Shown piece by piece: positions 49,132-58,700 of a stretch of 64,000 nt of DNA; positions within the stretch are counted from its first letter, which is position 1; each line of letters begins with the position of its first letter. The DNA is from Ceriagrion tenellum (lineage: Eukaryota > Arthropoda > Insecta > Odonata > Coenagrionidae). Made by a program: the position numbers and the translations under genes. The notes beneath the pieces are model-generated. The model had not been told where the DNA came from, did no database searches, and saw only the letters and a program-made list of their open reading frames with translations. The stretch covers positions 148,683,584 to 148,747,583 of the forward strand of contig OY720634.1 of assembly GCA_963169105.1 (NCBI GenBank), in the 5' to 3' direction.

Positions 49132-49190
49132 GTGACGGAAATGTACTCCTTAGTACATTTCCGTCACAATAATTCCGTTACTAAGGAGTA
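49132..49190. repeat. Overlapping hairpins
   Basis: GTGACGGAAATGTACT and AGTACATTTCCGTCAC (49132-49167) are a perfect 16-bp inverted repeat with a 4-base loop. The loop-proximal ACTCCTTA pairs alternatively with TAAGGAGT near 49188. It is possibly the remnant of a small palindromic transposable element. Confidence 0.55.
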
Positions 49191-51628
49191 GTGGCAGATT
49201 ATCCCAATGGAAAAATGGCTTGAAATTGCATTTCATCCTACCTTTCAAATCATCATCTTCACTCGTACGTATGTCGCATTCCCTTCCCCACTATTCGGCG
49301 TCGTGTGAAAATGAATACTTTAGAGAAATACTAGTGTTAAATTTTTCCCAGTCATAATCAGTGACGCTCCACGAGGTAATCATCCATAATGCAGTTGTGC
49401 TAGGTAGAACTGAAATTTGAAATTCCTCCAACATAGAGTAATAATAATTATAGTTTCACAAAATGCAAAAAAGCGTACGCCTCGCCTTTATGACGGCTTT
49501 TAGCCGTCTCCCGTCGCCGCCTATCTGCCGCCTCTCAAGCCTCAATAACGGTGCTCATGAAAGATGCTCGCCTTATTGAGATGAATTCATCCAAGACCGC
49601 CCATTGTAAGCCAAATAACAATGTACGTATCAGTCAGTTGCTCATCTTTCCCAAGAAAACACCTTGAAAAATATCCACACTGGCCGATATAAGTTTCCAA
49701 AAAAAACACCAAAAGCCTATAAACCATTTTAATTTTACCGAGATCAACTTTTTGTAGCAAACAACGAATACGGACGTTTAAGTTGAAATTTGAATCTATA
49801 ACTTCTCATATCTATACGTTTGATTGTAGTCCTCCATGAGAACCAAAATTCACATCTCATTTAAGAGAAAAATGCACACATTAAGTAAAAGCGCGCAAGA
49901 TTTTTGCAAAAATTACGGAGGGATTAGAAAATATCCACAGCTACAGAGAGGAATTCTTTCGTTCAAATCTACTCAGAGACTGATATCTAATTACTTGCGT
50001 AGAACGTATGAAACAGTTCCCACAGTGGTACCTTCGTCCTTTCTTGGTTGTATACTGTAAATAGAGCCCTTAACCAAATATCAACTTTTTTTGCGACAAT
50101 ATCCCCAGGTAATTTTGAATCGACAGGTATTAGAAATCGATCTTAAACCAGAAAAGGCTTCGCATCTACGAGTGACATGGAAAAGATATTAGTTCAATCA
50201 ATTATCACCAGAGATTTTGAAGGAAATGTAAGAGGACCGAGTTGATTGGAGAATAATGTGAAAACATAAAATAGGGAGGGAAAGGGATAGATCGTTCTGA
50301 GAAGCTTAACTCAGCTTATCTTAAGTACAGTAAGTATCTTAGTTCTGATAAGCTTAGCTCAGAATTAAGTACAGCTGAAGATCTGAGCAAATAAACTGCT
50401 GGAGATAATAGCCTGCAAGAGCATGAATTGGCAACGAATATAGTTTATGAACATTTATGAAACGTAGATTAGTGTAGTATTCACAACAAATATTTTATGA
50501 AAAGAGTACATTAGAAGCCGACAGTTGATCTAAGCTATGTTTCATTTGAAAAGTTGGACAATGCGCAGTTTGATGACAATTTATGGCACAATATATGAAG
50601 GGGAGCAATTTTACTGCCAGCAAACAAATTTTCAACCTAAAGTCTATTGGCATTTCAAGCTATTCGAGTATTAATCAATACAACATTACACTGTATTTCC
50701 ATTCTCCCAATAATACTTGTGCACAACGTTTCTCACACTGAATTCGCAGAAGAAAGCACAGGAATTCTGTTTCGTTTCTCAAAGGTTTTGGGCACGAAAA
50801 AAGAATTCAGAGGAGAAGTCATTTAATTCGCAGCGGTCGGTGCGACCGTCAGTCAAAGGAAACGAGGCTGACGACGGTGTAGCGGACTTCCAGAGGGATT
50901 TCAACGAGAGAGGAAGATGACGTCACCCTCTCTACCATCCTCCCTCCTGGCATCAGGATTAGCTCACTCCACGAGACAGACATCACAACGCAATGAGTGA
51001 AGAATACTTAAGTGAGATTCCGATCATTATTTATGGACGGTAATGGCATGACCAAAGGCTTTCGATAAAAATTAAGTTCGCATATTGCTCTCTCTCCGCT
51101 CTCCTCTTACTTATCTTACCGTCATTAAAAATCAACTGCTTTGAATACTAAAATTCACGCTTTTAACTGCTTACGTTTGATCTTTGTTTCTCATCTCACA
51201 AGCCGAAAATAATTTAAAAAGCGGAAATAGAAGCATATGTAAGGCATAATCCTCTCCTTTATGGGGAGTTGCTGATACTTCTTCACTTATAGAAATTGAA
51301 CTCAAAAGTTTTACATTATTTATATTAAAGTTATACATTATATTATAAAGGTTATTATGTTTTACGGCCTCAAAAGCAAAAATATGGGTAAATGTCGTAA
51401 CTCCATTGACCTTACTATCAGAAATAATGAAGCCATTGGAGGTCATAATTTTAATCTATTTCTAAAGTGCTGAATGTTAAAAAAATCTAGGAAATATTCA
51501 AAGCTGCTTCAAGAATCTGTAGGTTCAACAAAATACTAAATTTTAACAAGAATGTCCATTCTTTTAACACAAAGTGTGAATATGAAAAACTGGTTGAAGG
51601 CGTAACTTTGTGGAATGTTACCGCAGAC

Positions 51629-51825
51629 ATGACGAAAAAGAAAAATCTCTTAGTAAATTCCACACTTAAAACTTTTATTACCAACCTAGGTTTCGATTGC
51701 CTTGCAATCTTTGAAACTCGATTTGCCTTGCAACCTTTGAAAATGATTGCAAGACAATCGAAACCTAGGTCGGTAATAAAAGTTTGAAGTGTGGAATTTA
51801 CTAAGAGATTTTTCTTTTTCGTCAT
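51629..51825. repeat. Snapback inverted repeat, about 197 bp
   Basis: The left arm 51629-51709 (ATGACGAAAAAGAAAAATCT onward) and the right arm 51745-51825 (ending TTTTTCTTTTTCGTCAT) are nearly perfect complements. On the plus strand the loop side reads TGAAAATGATTG-CAAGA-CAATC, then GAAAC and CTAGGTC, where ACC and GGT can pair before the C. GGTAATAAAAGTTTGAAGTG and TGGAATTTACTAAG follow. GGAAT and CTTAGTAA blocks are shared with the 12.4-kb snapback. The minus-strand frame 51487-51825 is an artefact of the hairpin. Confidence 0.65.
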
Positions 51826-52934
51826 GAATATAAAATGTGAAATTAAATCGTCCTGCAGTAATCATGACGTGCTTTTCCTTAGGGTATCTTGAAATGTACA
51901 TGGGGATTTAGAACGAAGTTTTTTCTCGTAGCGTCACCAACAATCAAAGAGCTATTAAAGACAGAGTACACACAAATGATTCACCACTCCTTATAACGAG
52001 CAGACGTAAACGCCGCAATTATTCATTCTTGATTATTTTGCACCCGTCCGTTTATCGGACTAACTTAACATTAATTTCCCCTCGAGCCTCTCCGAAATCG
52101 GTCTTTAACTGCCTTTTTTATTCAGCAATCCGTCTTCATCTTCTCTTAAATTATATTTTTTTCTTCCGTAACGTTTATCGTGAAATTTCCATTATGACTC
52201 CCTAATGACTACCAACGTAAAAATTAACATTGCCAAAAGCATGTCATTCAACCGTCATCAAATTTTTCAAATTCACATCTAGGAAGCATAATATAGGCAG
52301 TTGGTCGAATCAAACCTCTTATAGCGAAAGTAAACGGTGGCAAATGGCTCTGTCCACAGAAAAATTCTGATGCTTCATTACACAGATCAATGGGCTTTAT
52401 CACAGGAACCATCAAGAAATTAGAGAGTATATATATTCAAATATTTGAATGAAAGTGGAGTACACGAAAGATTAAGAGTCTTCTCGCAGATGCTGAGAAA
52501 ATAGGCGTTAGAAATTTAAAATTGCTGGTAGTGGTTAAATGTAAGCGCTAACCGATTGACAATACATCAAGTTTGATAGACAAGCCTTCGAATAAACTAA
52601 GAACAGTAGCTCTATAAGCAGTAGAAGTCTTTCAGTCACGGGATAGTGCGTGATTACGATACGGTAGGGACTCCTATCTCTATTCGAGGGTGTCGATACC
52701 GAGGAGAGCATTGCCTTTCTTGGAATTATTCCAGGACGATGTTTTCCTTAAGGCAGACGGCAAGTTGTGAAACAGGTGCGAGTGGATCGATCGTCAGCTC
52801 TCACATATGGTGAATATATTTCTGAAATGTCATTCGATATAAGAGGTGGTTTATTAATTCTAATACAAGTGTCCCAATTTCGTATATTTCCGAGGCATGC
52901 CTCCAAGGGTGGTTCCATATGTAGAATTACCTTT

Positions 52935-52980
52935 GGAGAGAGAGAGAAGGTGTGAGAGAGAGAGAGAGATAGGGAGGAGG
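52935..52980. repeat. (GA)n microsatellite
   Basis: GGAGAGAGAGAGAAGG and GTGAGAGAGAGAGAGAGAT form an interrupted dinucleotide repeat. Confidence 0.8.
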
Positions 52981-53934
52981 GGAAATACATCTACATCTTG
53001 ATGAGTATAAAAAAGCCACATGCGGTGATTACTTATTAAATATATGAGTATTAGAGTCAAGAAAAATCAACTATGGATGTTTCGCGTTGCTAAATTTTGC
53101 AGCAAAAAAGATACAAGATGATGTTAATAAGAGAAAGTAAGAATCCTTATCACCTATAAAGAATAATCAAACCCTACATCTAATCACACAGATATAATTG
53201 CTTAACGCCTCCATTACTGACAACATTAGATGTGACGATGATGAAAACGAGAATAGAAAACCTAGGTCAGTTGGAAAAACAACCCCGGAAAAAAAATCCA
53301 ACTCCCCAAAAAATGGTATACGAAATATTTGGATAACTATTTTATATATGAATAACTGATTGAAAACATTTTTGCATCTTTCACTATAGTATACTATAAC
53401 CAATCTCCCTCACCCCGTGCACAACTTAAATTACAGCTCAGGGTGCTACCGACGATTATATAGCAGAACTGGCCATAACGCAATCGACGATAGCAGGAAA
53501 AAGACGAATGCTGGTTATTTAAGCAAGCACTAAGCCTTATTTTGATCTAAATGCGTTCCCGAGCCTATGGCAGCGCAGCAAATGGATTCATTTATTTGTG
53601 GATTCCACCTACTGCGAAAATTAAGGGTAACAAAATTCCAGCATTTTTTTTGGCGTCATTCGCTTTATTTGTTCAAGTTGGCATCAGTTTTGCTCGCATT
53701 CCAATGGGTGCGCTCAGATCGAAGCGACTTCAGGTATTAACTACGAGGAAACGAGTTATGTAAGGGGTTCGCTAGTTGGGCATGATTTGGAACTGCTGCA
53801 AAATTTAATTCTTTACCCTAGCCGTATTCCAAATCACATTTACGCGAACTAGCCGAACTGCATTCTCCCCAAAATCAGGAAGCGATGTCACATTTTGTAC
53901 ACATACATCAATTTCACAACTAAGAAAGTGCTGG

Positions 53935-54049
53935 CACGGGTAAGATATGAGGCTTGGCCGTGCGAGACGTACTAATTAATCATGGCGTCTGCTATGACTA
54001 CGGTTGGGAACTTCGTAAGAGCTATTTCGAATACACACTAATTAATCTG
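53935..54049. repeat. Left arm of a dispersed inverted repeat
   Basis: The sequence from GGCTTGGCCGTGCGAGACGT through CGGTTGGGAACTTCGTAAGA to CACACTAATTAAT occurs inverted at 54363-54476, with few mismatches over about 113 bases. Both copies are open in the corresponding frame, giving AVRDVLINHGV and GWELRKS. I recognise no protein family. Confidence 0.7.
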
Positions 54050-54303
54050 CCACTATTAAGCTTAAGAACTGTGATTATGTTCCTGTGTGACTTCATTAAC
54101 TTTTATTTGCTGGTGAAATTTCATTTAGAGGCCTTTCCACGAGATACGCCAACGTGACGGCTGTCGCACGAGTTTTTTGACGTATTTTTCGACCATATGT
54201 ACGTACAAGCGCGAGTAGACCATGCCCATGCGTAAGAATGGCCCTCGCTTGTACTGACTTTATTCCATGGTGCATACTAAGGGTGTACCTAAATAGAATC
54301 CGG

Positions 54304-54544
54304 CCCCTATTATCGAAATAAAGAAGGCTGGATACGAAAAAAATAGCCAGCTGAATCGGGCTATTAATTAGTGTGTGTTCTAAACAGCTCTTACGAAGTT
54401 CCCAACCGTATCCATAGCGGACGCCATGATTAATTAGTACGTCTCGCACGGCCAAGCCCATCTTACCCCAATTATTCCCTAGGTCCCTATGATCGAAATA
54501 AAGAAGGCTGGATACGAAAATAACAGCCAGCTGAAATGGGCTAT
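54304..54544. repeat. 180-bp-period partial tandem repeat plus inverted arm
   Basis: CCCTAT-ATCGAAATAAAGAAGGCTGG at 54304 recurs at 54484, exactly 180 bases later, and both copies continue to CAGCCAGCTGAA-GGGCTAT. Between them lies the inverted partner (54363-54476) of the arm at 53935. The 180-bp spacing equals 60 codons, so a minus-strand frame repeats QLA-FFVSSLLYFD in phase. It looks like one and a third units of a satellite-like repeat. Confidence 0.65.
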
Positions 54545-54557
54545 GCGAAGTAGACAT

Positions 54558-55210
54558 GAGGCATAGCCACTGCGGCGGCGTGGCGATGGCCTCCCAAGGG
54601 CGGTGTAACACACGGAGGCGAGAAAGAATCGGGAGTCTTCGGCGGACAATACAATGGGAGGTGGAATATGAGGGGGGGGGGGGAAAGGCGGGGAAGAGAG
54701 GAGTTTGACGCCACGCGAAATGGGAGGTGGGGGAATGGGAGTGAGTGAGAGAGAGAAAGAGTGTCGGAGTCACGGAGAGGCCGTCGGCGCCAGTTGCGCA
54801 TTCTCGGCACGCGTGCGTGAGTCCGACGACGACGAATCGAATCCCCCCCACGGAGGAGGGGGGTAGGGGGTGGGGGGAGGGGGATTGGGCGAGGGACTCG
54901 GGGACAACACCTGACCAGCCATCCGAAAGGAATGCTATTACGCAGACCGTAGACTGAGATCTCCTCTTGACCAACAACCCTCCCGCCGAGCGTCAGCGGT
55001 GCGTTCACTCCTACGCTGCGGAGGGAGGGAGGGAGTGGGGGGGAGGGGAGAGAGATAGAAAGAGAGAGAAGGCAGAACAACAGAGCTGCAATCACCTGAG
55101 TGATGGAAAGCGAGAAAGGGGGAGGGTTGCGGGCTGTCGTCGCACATCGTCACCACGGGCAGCGAACACGACCGCTGATGTCACACACCGACATTTTGAC
55201 AGAAGACGAG
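54558..55210. promoter_or_regulatory. GC/CpG-rich, G-tract-rich island
   Basis: This is the strongest compositional break in the window. It has many CpGs (GGCCGTCGGCGCC, CGACGACGACGAATCG), G runs of ten or more near 54670, and GA-type simple repeats near 54740 and 55050. It could be a CpG-island-like promoter or a repeat-rich insert. The long minus-strand frames across it (54096-54977 and 54541-55095) are proline, serine and leucine rich because of the C-rich minus strand and resemble no protein I know. Confidence 0.35.
54858..54883 (+). other. Strong G-quadruplex motif
   Basis: Four G runs of five or six bases are separated by loops of only TA, T and A. A second G-rich block follows at about 55021-55050. 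Short loops and long runs predict a very stable quadruplex on the plus strand. Confidence 0.7.
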
Positions 55211-58200
55211 ATTTCCAAGGATGAACGTTCTCACCAGTGACGGATTAAAGGGAGGTGCGGGTGGGGAGACAGGAAAAATGATATCCTGAGGCACTCCATA
55301 TTCCCCAGAACCCCATAAAATAGCAATCCGTCCTCCACCCCCCCTCCCCAAAACAACGATCTTAATCCGACCATGGTTCACGCTCAGGAGTCCTAGGGCC
55401 AACTGGTTCCACTCTCCGCATTGTGCTTGACGTCACAATCTAACTTATCCCCCTAACCCATTTGGCAATCCGTTAGAGAGTTGCAATAAAATTGGATAAT
55501 CCATTTCATTGTGATGTCCGTTAGATTGAACAGTCGTCCATCTGTGAGGTCTAGCTGAATTGTAGAACATTCAACCGATCGGCTCCATTTCCTGATCAAG
55601 CGCAGTGGAAGAGCAAGTTGTATGAGATCGGAAGTTCAACAATCCACGTTGCCTGGGAGGCAGAACAGTGAACGTGAATCTTTCAGCGGTACTCGAATAG
55701 TCGATCCTCGGCAAAGTTAAATATAATGTTTGCCGTAAAAATCCATTTTTGGCTAGTTTGCGTGATATACGATGAAAAGATTGAAGAGAGGCTCAAGAAA
55801 AGTCAAGGGAACGGGGATGTTGGACATGAAAACTATTAAGTCGAAATATCCATTCAAAGACCGTCAAGACATCAGGGATGATCCTGAATGTTCTGGAAAG
55901 TTGAAATCCATCGAAAATTTAACCAACACAAGAAACAGCCATCCCAAATAAGAACGCAATGACATTCCAGGGTATGGAGGTAATTTTTGAGTAGCAGATT
56001 GGTGAAATAAATTTACCCACGAGAAAAATAAATCAGATTATTCTAAACCATCCTAAAACAATTGAGTATTTTTCGGGTGATAGGGTGCATTTATTTTATT
56101 TGTAAAAACTACATAGAGAATGTAAATGGTTAGGGGTTCATGCCAGGAACATTTTTGAACACGTTTAAGTTTACCACAAAGCAAGTATTGCGACGTAGAG
56201 ATAATACGGATTCAGGCAGAAGATTCCTGGGTTTAAATCATTGTGAGGCATTAAGAAGTTAAAAACGTACCGATGCAAATACTAGGATTCAGAAGCCTTT
56301 GCAGGGAAATCACAGGCGGTCCATGATAAGGACAGTGAGCCGGAACTCTGAATAAGAGGTCCTCGCACGTCCTCAAAGCTTTGCACGACTTGAACTAGGA
56401 CTTCAACCCTCACTCGTGTAAACACACCATCTTCTGATAACGAAATCAACATATCCACCTATTAGCGCGCAGAGGTATTTTCAAAAAGTTTTTAAATTCG
56501 TTCAAGCGTTATCGCAAAATTCAACACCTTGCGAGGGAGTCAAAACACCATAAACCACAATGTCTTTGTGGCCTATAAATGTTACCTCCGCAGACACCCC
56601 CGACATTTCTAAGGGGGTTGTCTCCATTAGTAAGACGAGACATTGCATCCCATGATTGACTCTGGAGATTTACGTATAGTCCCTAAAACTTTGATGATTT
56701 TCGAGGCCCCATAGTCAGCACCTTATCTTAGTCTCAACTCTGGTAGGTCTGCAAAACCGAAAAGCTGATGGGATTGTAATCAGTGATATTACCATTATAT
56801 AACTATATATATCTTACTGAGTTCAAGTAAGGTGCCGTAGGGCGTGACTTTCAGTGGGTGGATTACTTTGATACGAGTTTTGGCATAGCGGTGGACAACA
56901 TTTTCCGAAGTCCGATACATGCATTAACTAAACCGAATCAAAGAAAGATGCAAATTTTCCGAGGTTTTTGGAAATACCTCATCAATTTCATTTTGCCCTA
57001 AAATCCGCAAGACCTCACACACCATTTTCGACTTCAAACTCAGCCAAGGCTTGGGCCCTCTCCGTCAGCCGCCTGGAACAGGCTGGTGTGAGATAAGAAT
57101 GGAATCGAGAGAGAAGAGTAGCAGGAAAGTCCCCATCGAGGAAAGGGTCAGCAAGGATCGCGGACCAGAACGACTTTGTTACTCCCGCAGCAAGCGGAGG
57201 GGCAAAAATAGAGGAAGCAACAAATTGCGGCAGCTTTCTACACTAATTCTCTTATGTTGCGTAGAGCGGTCGGAACAGGTTGAAATATGTACACAAGCAT
57301 TTGTATCACACTGAGTACACGATTTAGCAAAGAAAAGGAAATAGAAAAAATACATCATTGGTCCACTACCCGTCGACCTCATAGTAACGCTTAAATGCAC
57401 ACAGGTCTTCGACTTCACTCGCGAAGGCGGGCGGTGGAGTTTTCTTCTCGCAGCCACAGTGGAACATCAAAAATATTCGAAGGAATCGAAGCCTTTCACC
57501 CTTTTCTACGACGCGACTCAGATCCATCACCGTCTCCGAAGAAATATTAAGGCCCAAATAACTTCATCGCTAGTTCGAGAAAAGATATGACGAAACGTTC
57601 GATTGGTATCGCTATCAGCGAGGGAAGAATCAATTTTTGCACTCAAGTCACGTTTTTAATACAATGGAGTGGTCATGATTAAGTGGCAGCAATCTGATAC
57701 GGCATTTTTTATTAACACTCGAGAAAACCAATTCCAGAATCAATTTACCCTCTTCACGAGGCTAAAATATTCGATGCCAAACTGGACTCGCCTTATTGAC
57801 GACTCGGACTTATTACATTCCCTGAAAATCAAATGAGTTTCGCCCATAGAAACGCTTTTCACGATAAATCTCAAAGCTGATGTACAGGGTCATCCCTCTA
57901 TCACAGGGAGGAATAAAAGACTTAAAAATACTCGAGTGCAATTCTTATCACGCCTAACTTTATTACGGCCTGAAATGAACGTAGGCTCTTCATCATAGAT
58001 ACTAGATAATAATAATGTAATATTTCTGACTATAAAGATGCTGGGGTCATTGAAAATACAAAATATGTATTCTGAAATACGAAATATGGTGCAATTCGCG
58101 ACATTGGTGAAACATAAATGTTATCAAATATTAAAAATATGCAGATATCCTATTCCAAAATTAATAATATACCCAATACAATCTTGAAATGACCAAAAAC

Positions 58201-58289
58201 TGATATTGATAAACTTTTATATTTGGCCCACGGTGTTAGGCCTTGGAGTGATGAAAAAGTTTGCCTTATCTTTTACACGTGTAACGCGT
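55211..58289. other. No supported gene
   Basis: Mostly AT-rich, with a few short frames (57051-57314 plus, 57179-57457 minus) that overlap antisense and show no family features. No repeats of note. Confidence 0.4.
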
Positions 58290-58432
58290 AGAGCCCAGCA
58301 AAACTGCCTCTATACTCGACCACATTCACTCAGCTGCCGGCATAATTGAATGCACGCACTCGAGTATAGAGTCAATCGAGTATGGTTATACTCGGCCGCT
58401 AACTCGACTCGAGTCCGGGGTCAGCCGGCGAG

Positions 58433-58573
58433 TATAAAAACACTCGCGACTGCTTGGATGGCCGCACAGGCTAGCCCGAGCGTAGTTACTCGGCTCCGCA
58501 CAGTTTCGTGTCCACAATGAAGTATGCAACCCTCTTCCTCATATCTGACGTTTCCGTACAAGTTTTCCGCTAA
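58433..58573 (+). promoter_or_regulatory. TATA box and short signal-peptide-like frame
   Basis: TATAAAAA at 58433-58440 follows a CpG-rich stretch with repeated CGAGTATA units. 76 bases after it, an ATG at 58517 in a good context (CCACAATGAAG) opens a frame of 18 codons, MKYATLFLISDVSVQVFR, ending in TAA. Arthropod cuticle and other secreted protein genes commonly start MK-x-hydrophobic just after a short leader, so this could be a relic or first exon of such a gene. No convincing donor follows (only GTACAAG), and a hammerhead-like motif lies 90 bp downstream. Confidence 0.3.
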
Positions 58574-58659
58574 GTCTCCTCATGGTGTGATAAATATCTT
58601 GTAAATACTGTACATTTTTCTCGGGTTTCCGTCCGGGTGATATGCTCCATCTCCTTCGT

Positions 58660-58700
58660 TGCCGACGTTTCGATGGAAGACTTTTCCATCGTCATCAGGA
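58660..58700 (-). ncRNA. Putative minimal hammerhead ribozyme motif
   Basis: The minus strand reads CTGATGA (58698-58692), C, GATGG, a 9-base loop, CCATC, GAAAC (58671-58667), then GTCGG. CTGATGA, a perfect 5-bp stem II and GAAAC-GTC are all present. One extra C before stem II departs from the textbook core. It is a lone motif with no obvious snapback arms, although ACCGTTGA (58701) and TCAACGGT (near 58755) flank it as a short inverted repeat. Confidence 0.4.

Larger units (their letters stand above)
48458..53934. other. No supported gene
   Basis: AT-rich sequence with the hairpins at 49.1 kb, the snapback at 51.7 kb and a GA microsatellite at 52.9 kb. Repeated AAGCTTAGCTCAG / TTAAGTACAG pieces at 50290-50380 are a local imperfect repeat. 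Confidence 0.4.

Noticed and set aside
51487..51825. 112-residue minus frame
   Set aside because: It is produced by reading through the hairpin. The N- and middle parts mirror each other's DNA and carry no domain.
54096..54977. The longest open frame of the window (293 residues, minus)
   Set aside because: It crosses two repeat units and a G-tract island. The proline, serine and leucine-rich part comes from C-rich composition, another frame over the same bases is also open, and no domain is recognisable.
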